Source: Fusobacterium perfoetens ATCC 29250
GTDB taxonomy: Bacteria > Fusobacteriota > Fusobacteriia > Fusobacteriales > Fusobacteriaceae
Length of the DNA: 64,000 nucleotides
Reading direction: 5' to 3'
Assembly (NCBI RefSeq): GCF_000622245.1
Contig: NZ_JHXW01000006.1
Location: forward strand, 62,001 to 126,000
How positions within the stretch are numbered: position 1 is the stretch's first letter; every line of letters begins with the position of its first letter. Positions 46,158 through 55,494 of the stretch are shown here, piece by piece. A program made the translations under genes and the position numbers. Under the pieces are notes generated by a model, which did not search any database, was not told where the DNA came from, and worked only from the letters and a program-made list of their open reading frames with translations.

Positions 46158-47075
46158 CTAAACTTTTAATATCATACACCAAATTGGTATAGTTATCATT
46201 GATAATATTGATGTTACCAATATACATTGTGTTGCAAAATCTACATCACCATTATATTTACTAGCTAGTATTGCTGATGTACTAGCTGCTGGCATTCCTG
46301 TTATCAATACTTGAACTCCAATTATGATATCATCAAAATTTAAAAGTTTTCCAACAATAAAAACTATTAATGGTAAAATTATAAGTCTTATACTTGAAAA
46401 AAATAAAATTATCTTTGAAAAGAAATCTTTAACATTTTTCATTTCTCCAAGTATAACTCCCACTAACATCATTGAAAAAGGTGTTGTAGTTTTCCCAATA
46501 CTTTTTATAGCTCCTCCTAAAAATTCTGGAAAAGATATTTGAAATACCATTATTAAAATTCCTATATAAACAGTTACTAAACAAGGATGAGTAAGAATTT
46601 TTTTAATCAATTCTTTTTTAGAACTTGCATTGGTAAAATAAGCTAAACCTACTGACCATAAAAGAGCTCTTTGAGATATTAAAGATATAGCTCCATACAT
46701 ACAACCAATACTTCCATATATTCCATCTATTACAGCTATTCCCATAAAACCAGCATTTGAAAGAACTGTTACATATTTTAAAACTTTTTGTTTTTCTATA
46801 TCTTGATTTCTATATATAAAAAAATTTATTCCAATAGCAAAAAATTGTATTCCTAAAGCTAAACAAAATAACTTTACAAAATTTACTAAAATATTCATAT
46901 CTAACTCTGTTCTAAAAGAATCTATTATATTACAAGGAAGTATAATATTAATTAATAAATCTGTCATTACTTCCCCAGAAGTTTTAGGTATAATATTTTT
47001 CTTTCTTGCAAAAAAACCTGTAAGTATTAATAAAAACAACATTCCTTGTAATGAGATTATTTTATTAAAATCCAT
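46158..47075 (-). CDS. AEC family transporter (auxin efflux carrier fold)
   Basis: A 305-residue protein with about ten membrane helices and a duplicated five-helix layout. NIILPCNIIDSF in the first half and TGMPAASTSAILASKYNGDVDFATQCIL in the last helices are characteristic of AEC carriers, which move organic acids such as malate or malonate. The start at 47075 has GGAAGTGAGGG. It and the NhaC gene form a two-gene transport operon. The substrate is unknown. Confidence 0.9.
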   Translation of the reverse strand: MDFNKIISLQGMLFLLILTGFFARKKNIIPKTSGEVMTDLLINIILPCNIIDSFRTELDMNILVNFVKLFCLALGIQFFAIGINFFIYRNQDIEKQKVLKYVTVLSNAGFMGIAVIDGIYGSIGCMYGAISLISQRALLWSVGLAYFTNASSKKELIKKILTHPCLVTVYIGILIMVFQISFPEFLGGAIKSIGKTTTPFSMMLVGVILGEMKNVKDFFSKIILFFSSIRLIILPLIVFIVGKLLNFDDIIIGVQVLITGMPAASTSAILASKYNGDVDFATQCILVTSILSMITIPIWCMILKV

Positions 47076-47119
47076 ACCCTCACTTCCTTATTAAGTCTTT
47101 AAAAATCCCTTTATATCTC

Positions 47120-47148
47120 ATTTTACTACATTTTTTTTCTTTTATCAA
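47120..47148 (-). promoter_or_regulatory. promoter of AEC-NhaC operon
   Basis: Minus-strand TTGATA (47143-47148), 17-nt spacer and TAAAAT (47120-47125), about 45 nt before the AEC start codon. Confidence 0.6.
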
Positions 47149-47235
47149 TTTTTTAATAAATATTATATTTTATTTCTATTTTTTATGATAAAATATTTAT
47201 GTATGAATTTTTTATTATGGAAGTGATTTATTTTT

Positions 47236-48597
47236 ATGGAAACAATGAAAGCTAGTGAACGTTTGGGAACTGAACCTATTGGTAAATTAATTTTAAAACT
47301 TTCTATTCCAGCTGTTATAGCTCAAATAGTAAATGTTCTTTATAATATTATAGATAGAGTTTATTTAGGACATATTGAAGGAGTTGGGACTTTAGCTCTT
47401 ACAGGAATAGGAGTTACTTTCCCTATAATTGTTGGAATATCAGCTTTTAGTGCTTTTGCTGGTTATGCTGGTGCCCCCCTTTCATCTATAGAATTAGGAA
47501 GAAAAAATTATAAAAAAGCTGAAAAAATTCTTGGAAATAGTGTCACTATTACTTTATTTTTTACTTTAATTATTCCCACAATAGTTTACATATTTAGAGA
47601 ACAACTATTATTTAGTTTTGGAGCTAGTGAAAATATCTTACCCTACGCTTTAGATTATCTTAATATATATTTAATTGGAACCATTTTTGTTTTAATCGCC
47701 CTTGGACTTAATCCTTTCATTTCTAGTCAAGGTTTTCCAAAGGAAGCAATGTTTTCTATTCTTATAGGTGCTATTACAAATCTTATACTAGACCCTATTT
47801 TCATTTTTCAATTTCATATGGGAATTAGAGGAGCAGCATGGGCTACTGTTATTTCTCAAGGATTTAGTGCCTGTTGGATATTCTTCTTTCTAACCTCTAA
47901 TAAATCAGTTATAAAAATAAAATTAAAAAATCTTATTCCTGATTTTAAAATTATAAAAAATATTCTTGTATTAGGTACCTCATCTTTTACAATGCAAATA
48001 ACAGAAAGTATGTTAGGAGTAACTTTAAATAAAAGTCTTCAAATTCATGGAGGAGATTTATATGTAGGAGCTATGGCTATAGCTCAAAGTATAATGCAAC
48101 TTATCTCTATCCCAATAAGAGGATTTACTTATGGTTCTCAACCTATAGTAAGTTATAATTTTGGAGCAAAAAATAAAGAAAGAGTTATGAAAGCTACCAA
48201 AATTATTGTTGGATATGCTACTTTTATTCTAGGTTTTTCTTCTCTATTAACAATAATATTTCCAGAATTTTTCTCATCAATGTTTACTAAAGACCCTGAA
48301 CTTCTTGCTCTAATGGGAAAAACTCTTCCAGTTTATATGGGAGGAATGGTAATATTTGGAATACAAAATGGAGGACAAGCTGTATTTTTAGGAATTGGAC
48401 TTGCTAAAACTTCAATATTCTTAGCATTATTTAGAAAAATTTTGCTTCTTATTCCTTTAGCTTTAATTTTACCTAATTATATGGGCGTTATGGGAGTTTT
48501 CTATGCAGAATTTATATCTGATACTCTTTCTGCTATAACAACACTATTTATATTTGTATTTATTTTTAAAAAAGTTGTAGATAAAAATATGCAATAA
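47236..48597 (+). CDS. MATE family efflux transporter
   Basis: A 453-residue protein with twelve membrane helices in two related halves. It starts with the common RLGTEPIGKLILKLSIPAVIAQIVNVLYNIIDRVYLG; the second half has GFTYGSQPIVSYNFGAKNKERV. It is a cation-driven exporter of drugs or dyes, of the DinF/NorM-type family. GGAAGTGA serves as RBS. It is monocistronic between divergent AEC and the terminator at 48619-48650. Confidence 0.93.
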   Translation: METMKASERLGTEPIGKLILKLSIPAVIAQIVNVLYNIIDRVYLGHIEGVGTLALTGIGVTFPIIVGISAFSAFAGYAGAPLSSIELGRKNYKKAEKILGNSVTITLFFTLIIPTIVYIFREQLLFSFGASENILPYALDYLNIYLIGTIFVLIALGLNPFISSQGFPKEAMFSILIGAITNLILDPIFIFQFHMGIRGAAWATVISQGFSACWIFFFLTSNKSVIKIKLKNLIPDFKIIKNILVLGTSSFTMQITESMLGVTLNKSLQIHGGDLYVGAMAIAQSIMQLISIPIRGFTYGSQPIVSYNFGAKNKERVMKATKIIVGYATFILGFSSLLTIIFPEFFSSMFTKDPELLALMGKTLPVYMGGMVIFGIQNGGQAVFLGIGLAKTSIFLALFRKILLLIPLALILPNYMGVMGVFYAEFISDTLSAITTLFIFVFIFKKVVDKNMQ

Positions 48598-48618
48598 AAT
48601 TTTATTTATAAAAATATT

Positions 48619-48652
48619 AAAAGGACTGTTATATTCTAACAATCCTTTTATT
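48619..48652. terminator. terminator after MATE gene, shared with P1 peptidase gene
   Basis: AAAAGGACTGTTA (48619-48631) and TAACAATCCTTTT (48637-48649) pair with one mismatch and carry U-rich tails on both strands. Confidence 0.8.
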
Positions 48653-48653
48653 T

Positions 48654-49622
48654 TTATTTATTTAATTCTTCATAAGATTTTAAACCATAACTAGATTTTG
48701 CCTTTATTACTGCTCTATTTATAGCTTTTCCCATTACATAAGCTCCTAAACTTCCGATTATATCCACTGTAGTTTCTACTTCTCCTGTTCCTATAGTAAA
48801 TATTGTATCTCCATCTAAAGATGTATGTACAGGACAAATTGCTCTTGCATATCCATTATGTGCCATTGAAGATATTTTTGTAGCTTGAGCTTTTGTTAAG
48901 TTTCCATTTGTAATTATACACCCTATTGTTGTATTTGTATTTTGAAATACATCTACATCTTTTCCTAAATCTTCCCACATAAGCTCTCTTGTACTTAATA
49001 TTTTAGTTTTCTCCTCATTTAAAATTCCAGCTAATGGTTTATTAGTATTTACATCAATTACATCTCCTATAGCATTTACACTTACAATAGCTCCAACTTT
49101 TAATCTTCCAACTTGTACACAATAAACTCCAAGTCCTGATTTCATTGCTCTATCCATTCCCCTATATTTTCCAACAGAAGCCCCTGTTCCAGCCCCAAAA
49201 TTTCCTTCTTGGATATTATTTTTTTCAGAATTACAACAAGCTTCATATCCCATATTTTTATCAGGTCTAATTTTAGAATTTCCAACAGCTAAATCAAAAA
49301 GAGAAGCTCCACAAACAATAGGTACAACTCCTACTCCAACTTGAAATCCTACTCCTCTTTCTTCTAAATATTTCATAACTCCACTAGATGCTTCTAATCC
49401 ATAAGCACTTCCACCAGATAATACAATTCCATGAATTTTTTCTATAGTATTTATAGGATTTAAAAGTTCTGTTTCATGAGAAGCAGGTCCTCCACCTCTT
49501 ACATCTACTCCAGCACAACCACCTTTTTCACATAAAATTACTGTGCAACCTGTTCCAGCTTCAAAATTTTGGGCATTACCTATTTTTATTCCATCTATTT
49601 CAGTTATATTTATCTCTTTCAT
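48654..49622 (-). CDS. P1 family peptidase (DmpA/BapA fold)
   Basis: A 322-residue member of the self-processing N-terminal nucleophile family of L-aminopeptidase/beta-peptidyl aminopeptidases. Blocks visible are VILCEKGGCAGVDVRGGGPASHETELL, LSGGSAYGLEASSGVM, GAGTGASVGKYRG and VGAIVSVNAIGDV. It contains IGCIITNGNLTKAQATK near where the chain is cut before the nucleophile. There is no signal peptide. It acts on N-terminal residues of small peptides; the exact substrate is not known. Confidence 0.9.
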   Translation of the reverse strand: MKEINITEIDGIKIGNAQNFEAGTGCTVILCEKGGCAGVDVRGGGPASHETELLNPINTIEKIHGIVLSGGSAYGLEASSGVMKYLEERGVGFQVGVGVVPIVCGASLFDLAVGNSKIRPDKNMGYEACCNSEKNNIQEGNFGAGTGASVGKYRGMDRAMKSGLGVYCVQVGRLKVGAIVSVNAIGDVIDVNTNKPLAGILNEEKTKILSTRELMWEDLGKDVDVFQNTNTTIGCIITNGNLTKAQATKISSMAHNGYARAICPVHTSLDGDTIFTIGTGEVETTVDIIGSLGAYVMGKAINRAVIKAKSSYGLKSYEELNK

Positions 49623-49699
49623 TTTTCCCTCCTTTTTATATTTTAATTATATAAAAATTTTTATTTTTCTTCAATATTCACTTTTTATCAAAAAATAAA

Positions 49700-49728
49700 A
49701 AAGCAGTCAGACAACTGACTGTTTTTTA
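49700..49728 (-). terminator. terminator after exonuclease III gene
   Basis: On the minus strand CAGTCAG and CTGACTG (49715-49721 and 49704-49710) pair around a 4-nt loop, with A/T extensions and a U-tail. It lies directly after the stop of the exonuclease gene. Confidence 0.85.
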
Positions 49729-49729
49729 T

Positions 49730-50482
49730 TTATTTTATTACAAGTTCTACAGGACAATGGTCAGACCCTAATATTTCTGTGTGAATTTTAGCTGACTCTA
49801 ATCTTTCTTTTAAACTTTCTGATACTACAAAATAATCTATTCTCCAGCCAGCATTTCTTCCTCTAGCATTAAATCTATAAGACCACCACGAATAAACATC
49901 TGTTACATCTGGATAAAAATAACGGAAAGTATCTATAAATCCATCATTTACTAAATTATCAAATTTTCCTCTTTCTTCATCTGTAAATCCAGCATTTCTT
50001 CTATTTGCTTTAGGATTTTTTAAATCTATCTCTTTATGAGCAACATTCAAATCTCCACAGAAAATTACAGGTTTTTTCTTTTCTAAATTTTTTAAATAAT
50101 TTTTAAATTCATCTTCCCAAACCATTCTATAATCTAATCTCTCTAATTCTGTTTTAGAGTTTGGAGTATATACTGTTATAAAATAATAATCTTCAAATTC
50201 TAAAGTTATTACCCTTCCTTCTTTATCATGTTCATCAATTCCTAAGCCATAAGATACACTTATAGGTTCAACTTTAGTAAAAATTGCTGTTCCTGAATAT
50301 CCTTTTTTTTCAGCATAATTCCAATATTGATGATACCCCTCTAATTGTAAATCAATTTGTCCCTCTTGTAATTTTGTTTCTTGAAGGCAAAAAATATCTG
50401 CATCTACTTCTTTAAAAAAATCCATAAATCCTTTTGTTACACAAGCTCTAAGCCCATTTACATTCCACGAAATAAACTTCAT
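49730..50482 (-). CDS. xth: exodeoxyribonuclease III / AP endonuclease
   Basis: A 250-residue Mg-dependent DNA repair nuclease. [17 protein letters not shown] at the N-terminus, CLQETKLQ with the metal Glu, [34 protein letters not shown] and the terminal [11 protein letters not shown] are all conserved. It cuts at abasic sites and trims 3' ends. It lies 9 nt after the HD-HAD fusion gene. Confidence 0.96.
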   Translation of the reverse strand: MKFISWNVNGLRACVTKGFMDFFKEVDADIFCLQETKLQEGQIDLQLEGYHQYWNYAEKKGYSGTAIFTKVEPISVSYGLGIDEHDKEGRVITLEFEDYYFITVYTPNSKTELERLDYRMVWEDEFKNYLKNLEKKKPVIFCGDLNVAHKEIDLKNPKANRRNAGFTDEERGKFDNLVNDGFIDTFRYFYPDVTDVYSWWSYRFNARGRNAGWRIDYFVVSESLKERLESAKIHTEILGSDHCPVELVIK

Positions 50483-50491
50483 ACTTCTCCT

Positions 50492-51883
50492 TTATACATC
50501 TAATTTCAAAAATAAGTTTAAAAATTTTCCTACTCCACTATCTTCATTTGATTTAGTATTATATCTTACATTTTCTTTTACTAAATCTTTAGCATTTTCT
50601 ACAGCCACAGAATAATTTACATCTTTTAACATAGCCAAATCATTTTCGTTATCTCCAAAAACCACTATTTCATCTAAAGCTATTCCCATATCATTAGTTA
50701 CTATTTTTAGAGCATTTCCTTTACTAGCTTCTTTATTTACTATATCCATTACACTGTCACCAGATTCAAAAATATTTACTTTATCTAAATATTTTTCCTC
50801 TACATAATCTCTTAATTTTTTAAATTTTTCTTTATCTCCATAAAAAACTAATTTTTGGTAATCTTCTTTTAAAATATTTTCTTTTTTCTCATCAAAAACA
50901 AAATTAAAATTTTTATTTTCTAATGAAAATTCTCTATAATATTCTGTATCTAATTGAGAATAATAGATATTTTTTCTACTTGTAGCACTATAATTTAATC
51001 CAACCTCTTTAGCTTTTAAGAAAATATCATAAGATACCTCTCTATCTATTGAAGCTTCATATATAATTTCATCTTCTTTATAAACTCTTGCTCCATTTAG
51101 ACAGATAAAATATTTAATATTTGGAATATCTTTTAATAAATCATTTATACTTGTTCTATCTCTTCCAGAAGCTGCTATAAATTCTATTCCCTTAGCTTGA
51201 GCTTTTAATATTGCTTCTCTATTTATATCAGTTACTTTCTTTTCTTTTGTTACAAAAGTTCCATCTAAATCACTAGCAATAGCTTTTACTGGAAAATCAT
51301 CTTCTACTACACCTAAATCAATATATTTTTGTAAATAATCTTTTATATATCCATTATAAACTTCTGGCATATATTGAATAATTGGTCTCATTCTTTTTAA
51401 AATTTTACTTTTATTAGGTTTGAATTTTCTCCAAGTATGAGCATCAGATGTTACATTTTGAATAAATCCTTGGAATCTATCACAAGCATTAGCAAATTTT
51501 GATTCATCAGTTTCCATATTTTCAAATTCATACCATAGATTTAGATACTCTTCTTTTTGGTCTTCAGGCAACATTCCAAAAGTTATATTTGCACTTTCAA
51601 CCTCTTTTTTATATTTTTCTTCTGGTGAAAATTCTCCATAAGCTGGTGTATCTCCAGCTAAAATCTCTACTATATCATGAATTAATATCATTTTTATCAC
51701 TCTTGACATATCAACTTCTTTTTTATAATACTCTCTTAGTATAAAAGCTGAAGTTGCCATATGCCATGAATGTTCTGTGTCATTTTCTCTTCTAGTTCCA
51801 TTTAGTACAAGACTTTGACGAAGAATTCCTTTTAATTTATCAATTTCTATTAAAAAATCTATTTGTTTTTTTAGTCTATCCAT
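50492..51883 (-). CDS. HD-domain phosphohydrolase fused to Cof-type HAD phosphatase
   Basis: A 463-residue fusion. Residues about 1-185 are an HD hydrolase of the YfbR/HDDC2 type: RRENDTEHSWHMA, ILIHDIVEI and NACDRFQGF give the H-HD-D metal ligands. Residues about 197-460 are a Cof-family HAD phosphatase: AIASDLDGTFV (nucleophile Asp), FIAASGRD, and VVFGDNENDLAML. Both families dephosphorylate nucleotides or sugar phosphates, so a house-cleaning enzyme is likely. The domains normally occur as separate proteins. It precedes exonuclease III by 9 nt. Confidence 0.88.
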   Translation of the reverse strand: MDRLKKQIDFLIEIDKLKGILRQSLVLNGTRRENDTEHSWHMATSAFILREYYKKEVDMSRVIKMILIHDIVEILAGDTPAYGEFSPEEKYKKEVESANITFGMLPEDQKEEYLNLWYEFENMETDESKFANACDRFQGFIQNVTSDAHTWRKFKPNKSKILKRMRPIIQYMPEVYNGYIKDYLQKYIDLGVVEDDFPVKAIASDLDGTFVTKEKKVTDINREAILKAQAKGIEFIAASGRDRTSINDLLKDIPNIKYFICLNGARVYKEDEIIYEASIDREVSYDIFLKAKEVGLNYSATSRKNIYYSQLDTEYYREFSLENKNFNFVFDEKKENILKEDYQKLVFYGDKEKFKKLRDYVEEKYLDKVNIFESGDSVMDIVNKEASKGNALKIVTNDMGIALDEIVVFGDNENDLAMLKDVNYSVAVENAKDLVKENVRYNTKSNEDSGVGKFLNLFLKLDV

Positions 51884-51906
51884 CTTTCCTCCTTATCCTA
51901 AATTAA

Positions 51907-51935
51907 ATTATATCATAATTTTTTTTTATTGTTAA
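51907..51935 (-). promoter_or_regulatory. promoter of HD-HAD/xth operon
   Basis: Minus-strand TTAACA (51930-51935), 17-nt spacer and perfect TATAAT (51907-51912), 24 nt upstream of the start at 51883. Confidence 0.65.
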
Positions 51936-51971
51936 GATTTCAAACTAAAAAAGAATTTTTCTGTTAATTTA

Positions 51972-52000
51972 TTGAAAAGATTTAATTTTATTTATATAAT
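51972..52000 (+). promoter_or_regulatory. promoter of FAD oxidoreductase gene
   Basis: TTGAAA (51972-51977), 17-nt spacer and perfect TATAAT (51995-52000), 33 nt before the TTG start at 52033. Confidence 0.72.
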
Positions 52001-52032
52001 CTAATATATTAATATTATTTCAAGGAGGAAAA

Positions 52033-53667
52033 TTGAAGTTAGATTTTATTTTAAATTTTGATATTGTTATAGTAGGTAGTGGAATTGCTGGATTAGTTTC
52101 AACTAAAGAAGCTGTAAAAACTGGTAAAAATATTTGTTTAATTACAAATGGAAATTTTGGTGGTGGAGCTAGTTATTTTCCTTTAAAAGGTACTTTAGGA
52201 ATTCAATCTACTTTAAATAATGAAGATAGAGAAAAATTTTTAGAAGATATAAAAAATATTGGAAACAAAATGGAAAATGAAGATTTAATAAAAACTTATA
52301 TAAATGAAATCCCTGATAATATTTCTTCATTAAAAGAAATTGGTTTTGAACCTTGGTTAAGAAATGATAGAAGACCAGCTTGTTTTGCTAAATATCCTAG
52401 AGATATTTATCTTATAAAAGATTGGGAAAAGGCTAGAGAAAAAGGTAAAGAGATATTTTCAAACTTTGAAAACTTAAAAATATTTGAAAACACATCTATA
52501 GTTAAAATTATAAAAGATAATGAAAAAATTATCGGAGGAATCTTTAAAAATAAAGATAAATTTTTTGGTATTTCTTCGCCTATTATCATTCTTGCTACAG
52601 GTGGAATAGCTGGGAATTTTAAACATAAATTATATCCAGAAGATGTTAACGGAATAGGACATATTGTAGCTTTGGATTCTGGAGCAGAAGTACAAAATAT
52701 GGAGTTTATTCAATTTATCCCTGGTTTTTTAAAACCAAAGTATAATACTTTATTTGGTGAACATACTCTTAAATACTGTGAAGGAATGTTTGACTTAAAT
52801 AACAATTTAATTTTTGATGGTATAAATAATCCTGAAAATAAAAATTTATGGATAGAAAGAAGTGGTTATGCTCCTTTTAGTTTTGATTTTGAAAGTCATA
52901 AAATAGATTTAAAAATGATAAAATCTTTAGATAATGAAGGGGTAATTTTAAAATATTCAAAAGATTTATATAAAGATGAGGGAGAATTTTATAAAGTTTA
53001 TTTAAGTTGGTTAAAAGATACTATGGGAATAGATATGTGTAAAGATGAGGTTATAATTACTCCTTTTGTCCATAGTTGTAATGGAGGTATAAAGATAAAT
53101 AATAATTCTGAAACCTCTGTAAAAGGATTATATGCAGTTGGAGAAATATCTTCTTGCATTGAAGGAGCTAATAGATTAGGTGGAAATTCTGTTGGTGGTT
53201 CTTTAGTCTTTGGTAAAAGAGCTATAATTTCAGCCATAAACTACTTAAAAAATTCTGATTTTAAAGAATATTCTCTCTTAGATTTTCAATTAAAATTTAA
53301 TGATTGGCTAGATTCTTTAATAGATGGAAAAAATATTTTATCTGAAAATGAAATTTTGACTAAATTAAAAGCTATTACTTCAAAAGCTTGTAATATAAAA
53401 AGAAATGAAAAAGTTTTAAATACTTCATTAAAAGAAATAGAAAATTTAAAAAATAATTTTAGTATAAAAGAAAATATTAAAAGTAAAGGTTTAGAAATAT
53501 ATTTAAGATTGGAAGTAACTAAAATGTTAATCTTAAGTATGTTAGAAAGAAAAGAAAGCAGAGGAGCTCATTATAGAGAAGATTATCCATATTCTTTAGA
53601 TGATACTTATAAAATTATTCTTTCAAGAAAAAATAATAATTTTATAGTAAAAATTTTAAAAATATAA
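52033..53667 (+). CDS. FAD oxidoreductase of the NadB/FrdA flavoprotein family
   Basis: A 544-residue flavoprotein starting at TTG 52033, 4 nt after AAGGAGGAAAA. The FAD motif VIVGSGIAGLVS comes near residue 12. VKGLYAVGEISSCIEGANRLGGNSVGGSLVFGKRA and the C-terminal SRGAHYREDYP are signatures of the fumarate reductase/L-aspartate oxidase family. The NadB, FrdA and other subfamilies cannot be separated safely here. There are no nadA, nadC or frdB genes beside it. It is monocistronic. Confidence 0.82.
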   Translation: MKLDFILNFDIVIVGSGIAGLVSTKEAVKTGKNICLITNGNFGGGASYFPLKGTLGIQSTLNNEDREKFLEDIKNIGNKMENEDLIKTYINEIPDNISSLKEIGFEPWLRNDRRPACFAKYPRDIYLIKDWEKAREKGKEIFSNFENLKIFENTSIVKIIKDNEKIIGGIFKNKDKFFGISSPIIILATGGIAGNFKHKLYPEDVNGIGHIVALDSGAEVQNMEFIQFIPGFLKPKYNTLFGEHTLKYCEGMFDLNNNLIFDGINNPENKNLWIERSGYAPFSFDFESHKIDLKMIKSLDNEGVILKYSKDLYKDEGEFYKVYLSWLKDTMGIDMCKDEVIITPFVHSCNGGIKINNNSETSVKGLYAVGEISSCIEGANRLGGNSVGGSLVFGKRAIISAINYLKNSDFKEYSLLDFQLKFNDWLDSLIDGKNILSENEILTKLKAITSKACNIKRNEKVLNTSLKEIENLKNNFSIKENIKSKGLEIYLRLEVTKMLILSMLERKESRGAHYREDYPYSLDDTYKIILSRKNNNFIVKILKI

Positions 53668-53760
53668 CTTTATATAAAATATCATACTAATTTATAACTT
53701 AAAAAACTTTATGATAAATAATTTTTTTACTTATTGGTGTATATTTTATTTTAGAATAAA

Positions 53761-53790
53761 AAAGGCTATAGTATATCTATAGCCTTTAAT
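53761..53790. terminator. bidirectional terminator between flavoprotein and AbgT genes
   Basis: AAAGGCTATAG (53761-53771) and CTATAGCCTTT (53777-53787) form a perfect 11-bp stem with 5-nt loop. The U-run is better on the minus strand. Confidence 0.88.
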
Positions 53791-53798
53791 CTTTATTA

Positions 53799-55331
53799 TT
53801 ACATTACATAATGCATTACAACACCAGGTCCAATAGGAAGTCCTAAGAAGAAGAATATCATTAGTAATATTGTCCATCCAATTAAGAATGTAATTGAATA
53901 TGGTAACATTGTTGAAATAAGAGTTCCCATTCCACTTTCTTTATCAAATCCTTGCATATAAGCAACTATGAAAGCAAAATATGACATTAATGGAGAAATA
54001 ATATTAGTAGAAGAATCTCCTATTCTATACATTGCTTGAGTCAATTCTGGAGAGAATCCTAATCTCATAAACATTGGAATAAATACTGGAGCCATAATAG
54101 CCCATTTTGCTGATGCAGAACCCATAAATAGATTAATAAATGCTGCTACACAAATAAATGCTACTACTAATGGGAATCCTGTAAATCCTATTGATTGTAA
54201 GAAATCAGCACCTTTAACAGCAACTATTGTTCCTAAACTTGTATATGAGAAGTAAGCTATAAATTGAGCAGCTACGAAAGCTAATGCCATATATCCACCC
54301 ATACTAGCTAATGCTTTACCCATAAGTTTAGCTACATCTTTATCTGTTTTTATTGTTCCAACTGTTTTTCCATAAGCATATCCTGGAATCATAAAGAATA
54401 ACATAATAATTGGTAATAATCCATTACCCATAAAATTATTTAAATTTCCATTTTCTCTAAATATTGCATTTTCTGGAATTGTTAAGAATCCCATAATTAC
54501 CAAGAAAATAACTAAAGAAATTCCAGCATTTCTTAATCCTCTTTGCTCTAATTCTCCCATTTCAGTTAATTCTTCTTTATGGTCACCTTTATATTCTCCA
54601 AGTCTTGGTTCTACTATTTTTTCAGTAACTACTGTTCCTAATATAGTAATTAAGAAAGTTGATACCATCATAAAATACCAGTTAGCTGTAGGTAATACTG
54701 TATAATTAGGAGCAAATATTCTAGCTGCCTCTGTTGAAATTCCTCCAAGTAATGGGTCTATTGTTCCAAGTAATAAGTTAGCTGAGAATCCTCCAGATAC
54801 CCCTGAAAAAGCTGCTGCTAGACCAGCTAATGGATGTCTTCCAACTGAAGCAAAAATTATAGCTCCAAGAGGTATTAATACAACATATCCAGCATCAGAA
54901 GCGATATTTGACATAACTCCAGCAAATACTAAAACAGCTGTTAATAATCTTGGTGGTGTTGATAAAACTAATTTTCTAAGAGAAGCATTAATAAGTCCTG
55001 TTCCTTCTGCTACTCCAACTCCTATCATAGCTACTAAAACTGTTCCTAAAGGAGCAAATCCAGTAAAGTTTTTAGTCATACTATTAAAAATATATCTAAT
55101 TCCATTAGCATCTAATAAAGATTTTGCTTGAAGAGTAATGTCTTCAATCTTTTTAGTTTTCATATTCATTCCTGTATAAGTAACTTCTACTCCTGTTCTA
55201 ACACAGATTTCTGATATTACAATAACTAATACTGATAATATAAAAAATAATGTTATAGGATGTGGTAATTTGTTTCCAACTTTTTCTACTCCATCCAGAA
55301 ACTTGTTAAAAAAACCTTTTTTTTGTTCCAT
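53799..55331 (-). CDS. AbgT family transporter
   Basis: A 510-residue membrane protein of the AbgT family, which includes p-aminobenzoyl-glutamate importers and sulfonamide exporters. It opens with a short amphipathic region and LPHPITLFFILSVLVI. Further blocks are VMSNIASDAGYVVLIPLGAIIF, GVSGGFSANLLLGTIDPLLGGIS, GSASAKWAIMAPVFIPMF and GDSSTNIISPLMSYF. GGAGG lies before ATG 55331. It is a single-gene unit with a strong promoter. The true substrate is not known. Confidence 0.94.
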   Translation of the reverse strand: MEQKKGFFNKFLDGVEKVGNKLPHPITLFFILSVLVIVISEICVRTGVEVTYTGMNMKTKKIEDITLQAKSLLDANGIRYIFNSMTKNFTGFAPLGTVLVAMIGVGVAEGTGLINASLRKLVLSTPPRLLTAVLVFAGVMSNIASDAGYVVLIPLGAIIFASVGRHPLAGLAAAFSGVSGGFSANLLLGTIDPLLGGISTEAARIFAPNYTVLPTANWYFMMVSTFLITILGTVVTEKIVEPRLGEYKGDHKEELTEMGELEQRGLRNAGISLVIFLVIMGFLTIPENAIFRENGNLNNFMGNGLLPIIMLFFMIPGYAYGKTVGTIKTDKDVAKLMGKALASMGGYMALAFVAAQFIAYFSYTSLGTIVAVKGADFLQSIGFTGFPLVVAFICVAAFINLFMGSASAKWAIMAPVFIPMFMRLGFSPELTQAMYRIGDSSTNIISPLMSYFAFIVAYMQGFDKESGMGTLISTMLPYSITFLIGWTILLMIFFFLGLPIGPGVVMHYVM

Positions 55332-55367
55332 ATAAAACCTCCGTTTTGTTAAAATGTACGCATTATT

Positions 55368-55396
55368 ATTATATTATATTTTTTTATAAAAATCAA
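55368..55396 (-). promoter_or_regulatory. promoter of AbgT gene
   Basis: Minus-strand TTGATT (55391-55396), 17-nt spacer and TATAAT (55368-55373), about 37 nt upstream of the start codon. Between 55397 and 55494 I see only AT-rich sequence. Confidence 0.7.
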
Positions 55397-55494
55397 CTTT
55401 TTTTGTAAAAAAAATACAATATATATTACAAATTGCTTATATAGTATACAAGATTTTTAACTAAAATTTTAATTTCTCTTTTAAAAGCTTTATT

